Source: Elusimicrobiota bacterium (GTDB taxonomy: Bacteria; Elusimicrobiota; Elusimicrobia; UBA1565; UBA9628). Taken from it: 64,000 nucleotides of DNA. A model generated the notes under the pieces. The model did no database searches. It was not told the DNA's origin and was given only the letters and a program-made list of their open reading frames with translations. Made by a program: the position numbers and the translations under genes. This document shows positions 23,796-34,028 of the stretch, piece after piece. The stretch lies in contig JAPLKL010000067.1 of the NCBI GenBank assembly GCA_026388095.1, positions 1-64,000 of the forward strand, given 5' to 3'. How positions within the stretch are numbered: position 1 is the first letter of the stretch; each line of letters opens with the position of its first letter.

Positions 23796-24545
23796 CTAGA
23801 GAGGCGTCCCCCCCCGCAGTCTTGCGGCTTTCGGGAAGAGGATGTTGTTCTCCAGGTGCACATGCTTATGGAGGTCGCCCTCGAACTCCTCGATATCCCG
23901 ATAAACGACCATGAAGGCGTTGCATACATCGCCAGGGATGGCATAGTCCTTGGCGAGACGGCGGATCTCGTGCATCGCGCCGCCGATCTCTTCGTGTTCG
24001 CGGATGAATTCCTTTACGCAGCGCTCGATCGTTCGGACGTCCTGCGCCTGCGGCGAGGAGCCTGACTGCCGAGCCGCATCGGCTCGCTTCATGGCCGGGA
24101 AGCCGATCTCCTCTTCCTCCTTCATATGGGCCGTCAAACGGGCTGTCGTCGTCTCGAAGAGGCTGGCGATCGCGATCGCCTCGGGATGGGGGGCGCCATG
24201 GACGGACGCGATCTTCTTGGCGGAGGCGACGATCCTCCCGGTATTCTCCTTGAGATAGGCATGGTGGGTCTGGACGATGTAGTCGGCCAGGAGCGTCACC
24301 TGCCAGGCCGCATAATCCAAGCTCCGTTCGCCCCGCGCGCTCGTCGCCGCATCGAGCTCCGCCGTCATCGCGGCAAGGTCGGCGCCTTTTTCCGCGCAGG
24401 CCTTCGCCAGGGTGGCCTGGCCTCCGCAGCAGAAATCGATCCCGTGCTCAGCGAAGACCTTGGCGCTCCTGTAGTCGGCGGTGACGATCTCGGCGACGGT
24501 CTGGTCCGGGGCGTACATGGGGTGCTCGGCTTGCGGTCCTTTCAT
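23796..24545 (-). CDS. ric: Iron-sulfur cluster repair di-iron protein (Ric/ScdA/YtfE family)
   Basis: 249 residues. N-terminal ScdA_N domain (about residues 12-70) with the double-cysteine motif HGIDFCCGG (C39, C40), then a hemerythrin-like di-iron domain with ligand motifs QTHHAYLKE, MKEEEEIGFP, EHEEIGGAM and HKHVHLENNILFPKA. The family mends iron-sulfur clusters damaged by nitric oxide or oxidants in the cytoplasm. AGGAGG sits 5 nt before the ATG. The gap upstream contains TATCAT on the minus strand (about 24646-24651) as a possible -10. Together with rubrerythrin it points to an anaerobe or microaerophile exposed to oxidative or nitrosative stress. Confidence 0.95.
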   Translation of the reverse strand: MKGPQAEHPMYAPDQTVAEIVTADYRSAKVFAEHGIDFCCGGQATLAKACAEKGADLAAMTAELDAATSARGERSLDYAAWQVTLLADYIVQTHHAYLKENTGRIVASAKKIASVHGAPHPEAIAIASLFETTTARLTAHMKEEEEIGFPAMKRADAARQSGSSPQAQDVRTIERCVKEFIREHEEIGGAMHEIRRLAKDYAIPGDVCNAFMVVYRDIEEFEGDLHKHVHLENNILFPKAARLRGGTPL

Positions 24546-24808
24546 GGCATCCTCCTGGTCCTGGCCCGCGGAGCGCGGCCAGGGCGGGCGTCCCTGAGGC
24601 TGTGGTCAGCGCGGGGTCTCAGCCTCGGGACACCTGCATGCTGGGATGATACTCTCTTCGCGGGGTCCCGGCTATGCGGAGTTATACGCGGGACGCCGGG
24701 TAGAATCCCGCACTGGGCCGGCGACCGGTAGGGGCGAGGCCAGACAGAAGAGACTGGCGATCCGGGCGGACCGTCGGCGGATCAGAGAGGGGCTATTTCT
24801 CCTGCAAC
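24546..24808. other. 263-bp gap between ric and glgP
   Basis: No gene seen. A minus-strand TATCAT near 24646-24651 may serve ric. An imperfect hairpin with CAGCCTC/GAGGCTG arms lies about 24592-24630. Nothing terminator-like with a U-tract follows glgP. Confidence 0.4.
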
Positions 24809-27313
<2,505 letters not shown>

Positions 27314-27344
27314 ATTGGGTATCATACATCATTAAGGGAAAAAC

Positions 27345-28253
27345 ATGGCCGACCCGACGCGCCTGAAAGTCCTGCTGGCCGTGCTCATCTGGGGCGCCTC
27401 CTTTTCCTTCACCAAGAGGGCTCTGGCCGAGGTCTCGCCCCTGGCTTTGGTCCTGGCGCGCTGCGGCCTGGGCAGCCTCTTCATGCTCGTCGTGGCCCGG
27501 ACTCCGAGGCTCTTCCGGGGCCTGGCGCCCAAGGAGTGGCTGCAGCTGGCGGCCATCAGTGCCTCGGGAGTGGTCGGGCAGCAGACGATCCAGGCCTTCG
27601 CCCTGCGCCACACCAGCGCCAACCATGCCGGCTGGATCCTGGCCGCCACTCCCATAGCCGTGGCGCTGGCCATGGCCCTCTTCTTCGGAGAGCGCATGGG
27701 CCTGCAAAGGTGGTCCGGTTTCGGCCTGGGCGCGGCCGGCACGCTCCTCGTCATCCTCTCCCGCCAGCTCGTGGCCGGCGCCGGGCTCATCCCCACCGGG
27801 CGGGGGGACTTCCTGGTCATGCTCAGCTGCTTCAATTGGGCCCTCTATGTCATCATGATGGACCGCTGGCTCAAGTCCCGGTCCCAGCGGGACGTCACCG
27901 TCATGAGCATGGTCGCGGGCTTCGCGTTCATGGCCGCCGCGGCTCTGGCGGGCGGGCAGGCGCATGAGCTCTGGCACGTCAGCGCCAAGGGCTGGGCCTG
28001 CCTGGCCTACCTTGGGCTGCTGTCCTCAGGGCTCGGCTATCTCTTCTGGAACGCCGGCGTCGAGAAGATCGGCCCTTCGGCCTCGGCGGCTTTCCTTTAT
28101 CTGGAGCCCCTGGCCGCGCTGGCCGCGGGCCGGCTCATGCTGGGAGAAGGCATCGCGGCCACCTCCGTGCTGGGGGGGGCGCTGATCCTGACCGGAGTCT
28201 ACTGGGTCAACGCCGGGCGCAAGCTCCCCGAAACGCCCGAAGAAGCGGCCTGA
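27345..28253 (+). CDS. EamA-family (DMT) transporter
   Basis: 302 residues, ten predicted membrane helices as two EamA repeats (residues about 6-133 and 155-290), with the tell-tale WGASFSFTKRAL, FFGERMGLQRWSGFGLGAAGTLL and YLEPLAALAAGRLMLGE. Probable exporter of amino acids or metabolites. TAAGGGA precedes the ATG by 6 nt. Divergent from glgP at very short distance. Confidence 0.93.
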   Translation: MADPTRLKVLLAVLIWGASFSFTKRALAEVSPLALVLARCGLGSLFMLVVARTPRLFRGLAPKEWLQLAAISASGVVGQQTIQAFALRHTSANHAGWILAATPIAVALAMALFFGERMGLQRWSGFGLGAAGTLLVILSRQLVAGAGLIPTGRGDFLVMLSCFNWALYVIMMDRWLKSRSQRDVTVMSMVAGFAFMAAAALAGGQAHELWHVSAKGWACLAYLGLLSSGLGYLFWNAGVEKIGPSASAAFLYLEPLAALAAGRLMLGEGIAATSVLGGALILTGVYWVNAGRKLPETPEEAA

Positions 28254-28262
28254 GGCCGCCGT

Positions 28263-28706
28263 TCAAAGACGAGATCCGCACCGTCTCCTTGGCGCCTCCC
28301 GCTCCTGCATGTAGCGCTGGGCCATCATGAGCAGGGTGACGTACGCCATGAAGAGGCCGAAGCGGATCAGCGCGTTCCAGATCCCCATCCCCATATGAGG
28401 ATAGATCTGCCCGGCCAGGAACTCCGCCCACAGCCAGCCTCCGGCCGACAGGGCCGGCGCAATCACGTTCCAGGCCCCGCCGAGGCACAGCACCGCCACG
28501 GTGATGGGCACGAAGGACAGGATCGGCGCGCTGACGTGCGGGCCGGACAAGTACTCGACGAAGAACACGGCCGTCACCAGCGCCGCGACCAGCGCCACGG
28601 CGACCGGGCGGGGCATGCGCCGCAAGGGCTGCGGAAGAATCTGCAGCAGAGCGGGCCAGAGCGGCGGGTCCTTGCGGGCGGCATCAGCCTGATATATTGG
28701 ACTCAT
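28263..28706 (-). CDS. Stand-alone membrane sensor domain (DUF4118/MASE-like)
   Basis: 147 residues with four hydrophobic segments (about 36-52, 60-80, 84-100, 112-128). The arrangement AVFFVEYLSGPHVSAPILSFVPITVAV...GGWLWAEFLAG...WNALIRFGLFM is what precedes GGDEF or kinase domains in many sensors, but here the protein stops 17 residues after the last helix (MQEREAPR). It could be a truncated receptor or a partner subunit. GGAGG is 6 nt before this ATG. Convergent with the EamA gene at 9 bp. Confidence 0.65.
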   Translation of the reverse strand: MSPIYQADAARKDPPLWPALLQILPQPLRRMPRPVAVALVAALVTAVFFVEYLSGPHVSAPILSFVPITVAVLCLGGAWNVIAPALSAGGWLWAEFLAGQIYPHMGMGIWNALIRFGLFMAYVTLLMMAQRYMQEREAPRRRCGSRL

Positions 28707-28899
28707 GGGCGCCTCCAAGGTCAGTTTAGCCGAGGGGTGGACAGTCTTCCATCTCGGGGAGTCAGGATTTGTCAGTGAGAGTCAGGGTCCGCGCGTCCGC
28801 GGCCTGCACCAGGGGCCCCCTTCCGCCTAGGCCTCTTGCCGCCCCGACGTGGGACCTTGGCTTCTGGCCGCCCTGACGCTCCGGGGCCATAATGACGGT

Positions 28900-29955
28900 A
28901 TGAGAGGGAAGTCTCTGTCCCGGCTCCTGGCTCTGCTTCTGGCCATGCTGCCCGGCTCCGGCTGGGGCGCGCGCGTGGCCCTGCCGCCGGCCGTGGCGCC
29001 GACGCGCTTCGCCGGCCCCCTGGCCGTGGCGGTCCGGGCCGGCACGCCGCTGGCGCCGATCTCTCTGAGCCTCGGGTCCTTGCAGCCGGGCGTCCCGCCG
29101 CTGCTGGCGCCCGCGCTTCCCATGGCCCCGGCCGTTGTCCCGGCGGCATCGCCGCTGGCGGTCCTGAAGCAGACCGGCGTTTTCTCGGGCCAAGCGCTAA
29201 AGGCCGCGCCTGCCGAGGCGGCCGCGGCGTCGGCCGCCGCGGTCTTCGACCAGGCCGACCTCGGGCTGGGGGACGTCCGGCGCCGCTGGGGCAAGCTCTA
29301 TCAGGACGGCCGGGAGTTGGAGGTCCTGGGCGAAGGCTCTTTCGGCCGGGTCTACGTGCATCCTCGCGACCCGGGCGCCGTGGTCAAGCTGATGACCAGT
29401 CTATCCGGCGACATCGCCCGGCAGTCGGCCCGGCAGGACAGCCAGGTCGGCATGAAGCTCGCCCAGGCCGGCGTCGGCCCCGCGGTCCTGGGGGTCTACG
29501 ACATCCCCGGCCGGCCCAGCCGCCTGCGCCGCTGGCTCTGGCGCCTCTTCGGACTGGAGGCCCGCGCTCCGCCGCGCCCGGCCGTGGTCAAGCAACGGGT
29601 CTACGGGAGCACGGTCTTGGAGCTCATCGATGAGCTCCGCTTCACTCAGAAGGATTACGAGCTCGTCATGCGCATGCTCGAGCGCATGGCCGACCGCGGC
29701 CTGAAGGTGGGAGACCTGCGCACCGCCAACATCATGATCGGGCGGACCGCCGCGGACCCGGAGCCGCGAGCCTATCTGGTGGACGGCGGCTGGCTGCTCC
29801 CGGTGAAGGAAGGCGCGAGCCGGGAGGAGAGGCTGCGCGAGCTCAAGACCCAGCAGATGGAGATCCTCGGCGCCGGCGGTTCCGTGGGCTGGGCCAACGT
29901 CCTGGACCCCTTCGACGACATCCTTCAGGAAGGGCTCAGGGCTTCTCGGCCATGA
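28900..29955 (+). CDS. Secreted protein-kinase-like protein
   Basis: 351 residues. An N-terminal signal peptide (GSGWGAR) is followed by a long Ala/Pro/Leu-rich leader to residue 110. Then a kinase fold: glycine loop VLGEGSFGRVYVH (about residue 142), Lys in AVVKLM, catalytic-loop-like GDLRTANIMIG (about residue 270; Asp and Asn kept, the usual HR lost) and VDGG in place of DFG (about 293). All key ATP and metal ligands are present, so activity is possible, though ATP would be lacking outside the cytoplasm. CATAAT lies 6 nt before the ATG. Its 3' end overlaps the convergent methyltransferase gene by 20 bp. Confidence 0.68.
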   Translation: MRGKSLSRLLALLLAMLPGSGWGARVALPPAVAPTRFAGPLAVAVRAGTPLAPISLSLGSLQPGVPPLLAPALPMAPAVVPAASPLAVLKQTGVFSGQALKAAPAEAAAASAAAVFDQADLGLGDVRRRWGKLYQDGRELEVLGEGSFGRVYVHPRDPGAVVKLMTSLSGDIARQSARQDSQVGMKLAQAGVGPAVLGVYDIPGRPSRLRRWLWRLFGLEARAPPRPAVVKQRVYGSTVLELIDELRFTQKDYELVMRMLERMADRGLKVGDLRTANIMIGRTAADPEPRAYLVDGGWLLPVKEGASREERLRELKTQQMEILGAGGSVGWANVLDPFDDILQEGLRASRP

Positions 29956-30892
29956 CCTCGAAGTCGTAGCCGAACTCGGTGTCGGCAAAACGCCAGAAGT
30001 GCTTGAGGCGGTCTCCCCAGAGATAGCGCGGCCAACTGGGCTGGGGCGGGATCAGGGCCCGTCCCTGCTCCAAAGAGAGCTCCTCGACCTTGGCCGCGGC
30101 CGCCTCGGCCCAGGTGTCCCTCTTGAAATTCTTGTAGGCTCTGGGCAGCCAGCCCCGCGCCTTCATGCCGAGCTTGAGGTGGAAGCAGCGCAGCGAGACC
30201 ACGCGCAGGCCTAAGGAGCCGAGCAGGCCCAGCAAAGAGCGGCGCGAGAAGAAGAACAGGTGTCCGCCATGGCGGGTGTGCACCGGGCGGCCCCATCGTC
30301 GGCTCAAAGTCCTATTGGGCATGAGGTCCACCGGGCCGTTGGGCACGATGAGCTCCAGTCGGCCGCCGGGCCGGAGCATGCGCGCCACGCTGGCCACGGC
30401 CGCGCGGGGGGCGGGCTCGTGCTCGAGCACGTTGTTGAGGAGGATGTAGTCGAAGCTCTCCGGCGGATAGGGGGACTCGGAGAGCGGGCAGCTGGCGATC
30501 TCCAGGCCGTTGAGCCGCCGGCCCAGTTCCGCGGCCGCAGCCGAGAACTCCAGGCCGCGCACCCGCCAGCCCGAATGGTCGCGCAGTCCGGCCAGCATGG
30601 TGCCCAAGGCGCAGCCGGTGTCCAGGAAATCGCCGCTGGTGCGCCACTGCGAGAGGCGCAGGCCGATGGCCCGGCCCTTATAGTAGTCTCGTCAGTATTG
30701 CTTGAAGAAGGTCCCGAAATAGACCGGCGGGTAGCAGCGGGAGATCTCCTCGGCCGAGGGCGTGGGGTGGTAGAAGGCGGCGCCGCAGTCCGGGCAGTCG
30801 TAGACGTCCTTGACGCGGTCCAGGCAGAGCACGGCCGGGCAGGCCAGTCGTATCCGGGCGCCCAGGCAGACCGGGCAGGCGTTAGCGGGCAT
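29936..30892 (-). pseudogene. SAM-dependent methyltransferase interrupted by one in-frame TGA
   Basis: The 66 residues from 30892 hold a zinc ribbon (CPVC...CPDC) and end FGTFFKQY at a TGA (30692-30694). The same frame then runs on to 29936 as RDYYKGRAIG...FLDTGCALGTML, a class I methyltransferase with EFDYILLNNVLEH and GGRLELIVPNG. Both halves together make a normal-length two-domain protein of 318 residues. Trp (TGG) is the natural residue between QY and RDYY, so the TGA is a single-base change, a read-through site or a sequence error. TACAAT lies 8 nt before the ATG. Likely target: sugar or lipid in surface polymer synthesis; unproven. Confidence 0.8.
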
Positions 30893-31107
30893 GGCGGCCT
30901 ATTGTAGCTGTTTGCCCCGCCGCGGGGTAGGGCCGCTAGTCCAAGGCGCGAAACGCGTCTCCTGCGACTTCTCGACTTCACTCACTTTCTTCGTTGCCGT
31001 TGCAGAAGGTTCCAGCGCACAGCGCCGGAATCCGCCCGCCGCAGGCGCCCAAGAGGGGCTGACCACTAGCCTTTATGATTTCGCGCCGACAAGGAACGGG
31101 CGACGCC
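30893..31107. other. Left part of a 474-bp gap
   Basis: No gene seen. Holds the minus-strand TACAAT (30901-30906) for the methyltransferase gene and several short GC hairpins, including CCCCG/CGGGG at about 30916-30928 and CAGCGC/GCGCCGG near 31013-31026. The sequence is neither coding-like nor a copy of the main hairpin repeats. Confidence 0.4.
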
Positions 31108-31139
31108 GGGGTTGGCGCGGCGAACGCCGCGCCAACCCC
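31108..31139. terminator. Perfect 15-bp hairpin with 2-nt loop
   Basis: Arms GGGGTTGGCGCGGCG and its reverse complement with loop AA. No U-tract on either strand. May act as a transcriptional insulator between the two divergent genes, or as a repeat. Confidence 0.5.
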
Positions 31140-31178
31140 GAGAAGTATGCCTGGGCATGCGGTATTCCCTACACTTTC

Positions 31179-31264
31179 TGAAAATTTCTGCTGGATTTTG
31201 TGAAGTAATTCACATCGCGCGCGCGATGTGAATTATGATTACTAACTAAGCAGAATTTTTTCAA
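31179..31264. repeat. Nested palindrome with perfect 30-bp core, copy 2
   Basis: The core 31206-31235 is a perfect zero-spacer palindrome of half-site TAATTCACATCGCGC. It is nested within outer inverted arms (GAAAATTTCTGCT at about 31179-31191 and AGCAGAATTTTTTC at about 31249-31262). The core matches the palindrome at 11684-11709 in all but one base over 26 bp. Confidence 0.85.
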
Positions 31265-31331
31265 AAACGAAGGCTCGCAATGAACCCCAAACATCTCACA
31301 AGAGGTGGGTGAAGTCGCGCTACGACTTGCC

Positions 31332-31366
31332 TTGACAATCCAAGGTGCTGGGGCTACCCTTAAGAT
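31332..31366 (+). promoter_or_regulatory. Leaderless promoter TTGACA-17-TACCCT
   Basis: TTGACA at 31332-31337, 17-bp spacer, TACCCT at 31355-31360, then 6 nt to the ATG at 31367. With normal spacing the transcript would begin at or within 1-2 nt of the start codon. Confidence 0.7.
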
Positions 31367-32545
31367 ATGGCGACCCCTCTCGCCTTCTTGTTGCTGGCGG
31401 CCGTTTCCTCGAGTCACGCCGAGGCAACGGCCTACCTGCCGCACACCCGGACCAGCGTCCTGGCCGCAGCCTACGAGAGCGGGACTCCGGTCCAGCAGGC
31501 GCTCGAAGCCGAGCCTCCTATGCCGGAACTGGCCCCGTACGGCGCGGCGCGCTTCGCCGGACTCATGCCGCGCATCGCCGCGATCCAGTCCCCGCAGCCC
31601 GCGGCCGACTGCGCCGCGATGGGCAGGGAGATCGACGAGGTGACCGCCACCGTCGTCCTGGATGAAGCGGTGCGCCCCACGGTGGCGGAGATGTACAAGT
31701 CGCTCAAGGGCTGCTCGCCGAACAAGTCCGCCGGCGCCTTCTGGACGCAGGAGCGCGACTATCGGCGTGCGGGCTTCGCGCGCTCCCAGGCGGCTCAGCG
31801 CGCCGCCTACGAGCGCAACGAGCGGGTCCAGAAGCGGCTCGCGGGCGTGGACGGAAGCGTCTTCGGGAAGACCGGCGATCCGGGCGCCGTCGGAGCTCCG
31901 TCCGCAGCCGTGCAGGGCAGCGCGGGCAACGGCGCCAAGGGAGTCCCGGCTTCGGCCTATCTTCCTTCCGCTGAGGTCCCCGCTTCGATCAAGCACAACG
32001 CCGCCGACCCTCCGCCGCTCACCCAGGCCGGGGCGAATCCCTCCGTCAACCGCGAGGTCATGCGCGTGCTCGCCATCGCCCAGGACAGCGTCTGCCGCCT
32101 CAACCGACAGGGCCTGAGGAGCGCGGGCTCCGGAGAGGCCAACGGCATCTTGAACAACACCCTGAGCACGTTCACGGATAGGATCCGCTGCTACCCGCAG
32201 TCCGAGGAGGTGGTGGCGGACCTCAAGAAGTGGGGCGTCGGCGGCCCCGCCAGCCCGTGGCAGGTCGAGATCCGGAACAAGGAGGGATGGAAGCCCGCTT
32301 CCGACGCGGAAGCCGAGACTCTGAAGGGCCGGATCAAGACGCAGATATACAACAACGGCCATTGGTGGGTGCGCCTCAAGCCCAAGGACCCGTCCGCCCT
32401 TCCCGTGGTCGTCAACATCGATCCCTGGGCGGGGATCTACTCGGTGGATCCCCCCGACAATGTGAAGCCGCGCGAGCAGTGGCAGGTCATCCCGACCGCC
32501 GACCAGAAGGACTGCCAGCCTTCCTTGCCGTCCCCATCTCCGTAG
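31367..32545 (+). CDS. Uncharacterised secreted protein
   Basis: 392 residues with a signal peptide (MATPLAFLLLAAVSSSHAEA). I do not recognise a family. The N-terminal half is helical with paired Cys (AADCAAM, LKGCSPN); the middle is Ala/Pro/Ser-rich; the C-terminal part (about residues 235-392) looks folded: VCRLNRQG, DRIRCYP, then WQVEIRNKEGWKPASDAEAE and NNGHWWVRLKPKDP, rich in Trp and ending in a Pro-rich tail. Cys pairs suggest disulfides outside the cytoplasm. It has its own promoter at 31332-31360 and follows the long palindrome. Confidence 0.7.
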   Translation: MATPLAFLLLAAVSSSHAEATAYLPHTRTSVLAAAYESGTPVQQALEAEPPMPELAPYGAARFAGLMPRIAAIQSPQPAADCAAMGREIDEVTATVVLDEAVRPTVAEMYKSLKGCSPNKSAGAFWTQERDYRRAGFARSQAAQRAAYERNERVQKRLAGVDGSVFGKTGDPGAVGAPSAAVQGSAGNGAKGVPASAYLPSAEVPASIKHNAADPPPLTQAGANPSVNREVMRVLAIAQDSVCRLNRQGLRSAGSGEANGILNNTLSTFTDRIRCYPQSEEVVADLKKWGVGGPASPWQVEIRNKEGWKPASDAEAETLKGRIKTQIYNNGHWWVRLKPKDPSALPVVVNIDPWAGIYSVDPPDNVKPREQWQVIPTADQKDCQPSLPSPSP

Positions 32546-32599
32546 GCCTGGGCCCCTGGCGCCGCGCGTGCTCTAGGGGACGGTCTGGCCGGCAGTCAG

Positions 32600-32893
32600 T
32601 CAGAAAGAGCTCTCGACGCTGCAATCGAACTTGGTCGTGGAGAGCTTCAGCAGGCGGGGCTCCAAGCCGTCAAGGTCCTGGCTGAAGATCTTGCTCGCGC
32701 CGGCGGGCAGGCCTTGGACCGAAAAGAGCTTGCTCGCCACGACGATCCCGTTGCTGCGGACGATCACGCGGAGATGGACGGTCGAGATATGCCTGGAGGT
32801 CTTGTTCCGTATCTCGCCCCGGAGGGAGACCTTGTTGCCGGACTCCGAGTCGCTGCTCAGACCCACGTGAATCAGCTCCAGATCTCCCCACAT
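32600..32893 (-). CDS. FxLYD-like small beta-sandwich protein
   Basis: 97 residues with no signal peptide in the called frame. The pattern KVSLRGEIRNKTSRHISTVHLRVIV...GIVVASKLFSVQGLPAGASKIFSQDL is that of FxLYD-type domains, which usually decorate extracytoplasmic proteins. It may instead be cytoplasmic. AGGA precedes the ATG. TACAAT lies about 24 nt upstream on the minus strand. Divergent from the MBL-fold gene. Confidence 0.6.
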   Translation of the reverse strand: MWGDLELIHVGLSSDSESGNKVSLRGEIRNKTSRHISTVHLRVIVRSNGIVVASKLFSVQGLPAGASKIFSQDLDGLEPRLLKLSTTKFDCSVESSF

Positions 32894-32959
32894 TGGCGTT
32901 TTTCCTAGCTCCGTGTATTGTACTATACCGATTGCCGTCCCCCTCGGGGCCGGTAGACC

Positions 32960-33910
32960 ATGAAGATCCGGTTCTGGGGGACCTGCGGCTCCATCCCCGC
33001 CCCGACGGATGCCTCCGCGATACGCGGGAAGGTCCTGGGCGCGCTGAACGCGGCCCGGGGGCGGCGTTTCGACGGCCTCGCCGATCTCGAAGGCTTCGTG
33101 GACTCGCTGCCGTTCGCGATGCGCGCCACCTACGGCGGGAACACCTCATGCGTCGAGATCTCCCACGGCGCGGATCGCGTCATCTGCGACGCGGGGACCG
33201 GGATCCGCGACCTGGGCGTCCGCCTGCTATCCCGGAAAGACGGCGGCGCGCGGAAAGTCTTCCACATCTTCCTCTCGCACATCCACTGGGACCACATCCA
33301 GGGGCTCCCCTTCTTCCTGCCGGCCTATGTCCCCGGGAACACCGTCCATATCTACGGCTGCCATGCGGATATCGCGGCGGCCGTCTCCGGGCAGCAGGCC
33401 GCGCCCTATTTCCCGGTCCCCTTCCCCTCCCTGCCCGCGACTTTGCGTTTCACGGTCCTTTCCCCGGGGCAAGACTACGAGCTCGGCGGCTTCCGGGTCC
33501 GCGCCTTCGCGCAGGCCCACCCCGGGGGCTCCTTCGGCTATGCGTTCACGGCCGCAGGCCGAAAGGCGGTCTATTCCACGGACTCCGAGCACAAGGCCGA
33601 CGACGTCCAGGAGTCGCGCTTCGTGGAATTCTTCTCCGCGGCCGACCTCCTCGTCTTCGACGCCCAATACTCCCTGGCCGAGGCGGAACTCTCGAAAAAG
33701 GACTGGGGGCATTCGAGCAACGTGCTGGGGGTGGAGCTCGCGGTCCAAGCCCGAGCCAAGCGCCTCGTCCTGTTCCACCGGGAGCCCCGGTCCAACGACG
33801 AGGCTCTGGACCGACTGCTCGCCGACACGCGCCAATACGTGAAGCTCTACGCCGAGACGTCGGACTTGGCCGTGGACCTGGCCTACGACGGGCTCGAGAT
33901 CGAGCTCTGA
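32960..33910 (+). CDS. MBL-fold metallo-hydrolase
   Basis: 316-residue cytoplasmic protein. The start MKIRFWGTCGSIPAP and the metal motif SHIHWDHIQG are typical of metallo-beta-lactamase-fold phosphodiesterase-like hydrolases; further ligands are likely in FAQAHPGGS, VYSTDSEH and WGHSS. The group resembles those near RNase Z and PhnP. A 65-residue insert follows the first strand (residues 13-55). Substrate unknown; TACTAT at about 32921-32926 may be its -10 box. Confidence 0.88.
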   Translation: MKIRFWGTCGSIPAPTDASAIRGKVLGALNAARGRRFDGLADLEGFVDSLPFAMRATYGGNTSCVEISHGADRVICDAGTGIRDLGVRLLSRKDGGARKVFHIFLSHIHWDHIQGLPFFLPAYVPGNTVHIYGCHADIAAAVSGQQAAPYFPVPFPSLPATLRFTVLSPGQDYELGGFRVRAFAQAHPGGSFGYAFTAAGRKAVYSTDSEHKADDVQESRFVEFFSAADLLVFDAQYSLAEAELSKKDWGHSSNVLGVELAVQARAKRLVLFHREPRSNDEALDRLLADTRQYVKLYAETSDLAVDLAYDGLEIEL

Positions 33911-34000
33911 GTCGAGCTTGGACGGTCCGTCACCGATCGGTGGGTCCTTAGGCCTAATCGCGGCGCGGCCAAAGGTCCCTGGTCCTTTGGGCCATCCGGG

Positions 34001-34026
34001 GTCACGCTCCTATTGTCGGAGGTGAC
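34001..34026 (+). promoter_or_regulatory. Hairpin that masks the ribosome site of the repeat lipoprotein gene
   Basis: GTCACGCTCC (34001-34010) can pair with GGAGGTGAC (34018-34026) across loop TATTGTC with one bulge. The paired arm contains the Shine-Dalgarno GGAGG, 6 nt before the ATG at 34029. This could lower or regulate translation. Confidence 0.45.
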
Positions 34027-34028
34027 TC

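Noticed and set aside
30692-30694. Selenocysteine at the methyltransferase TGA
   Set aside because: The site is not catalytic, no convincing bacterial SECIS-type hairpin follows directly, and Trp fits the neighbouring residues better.
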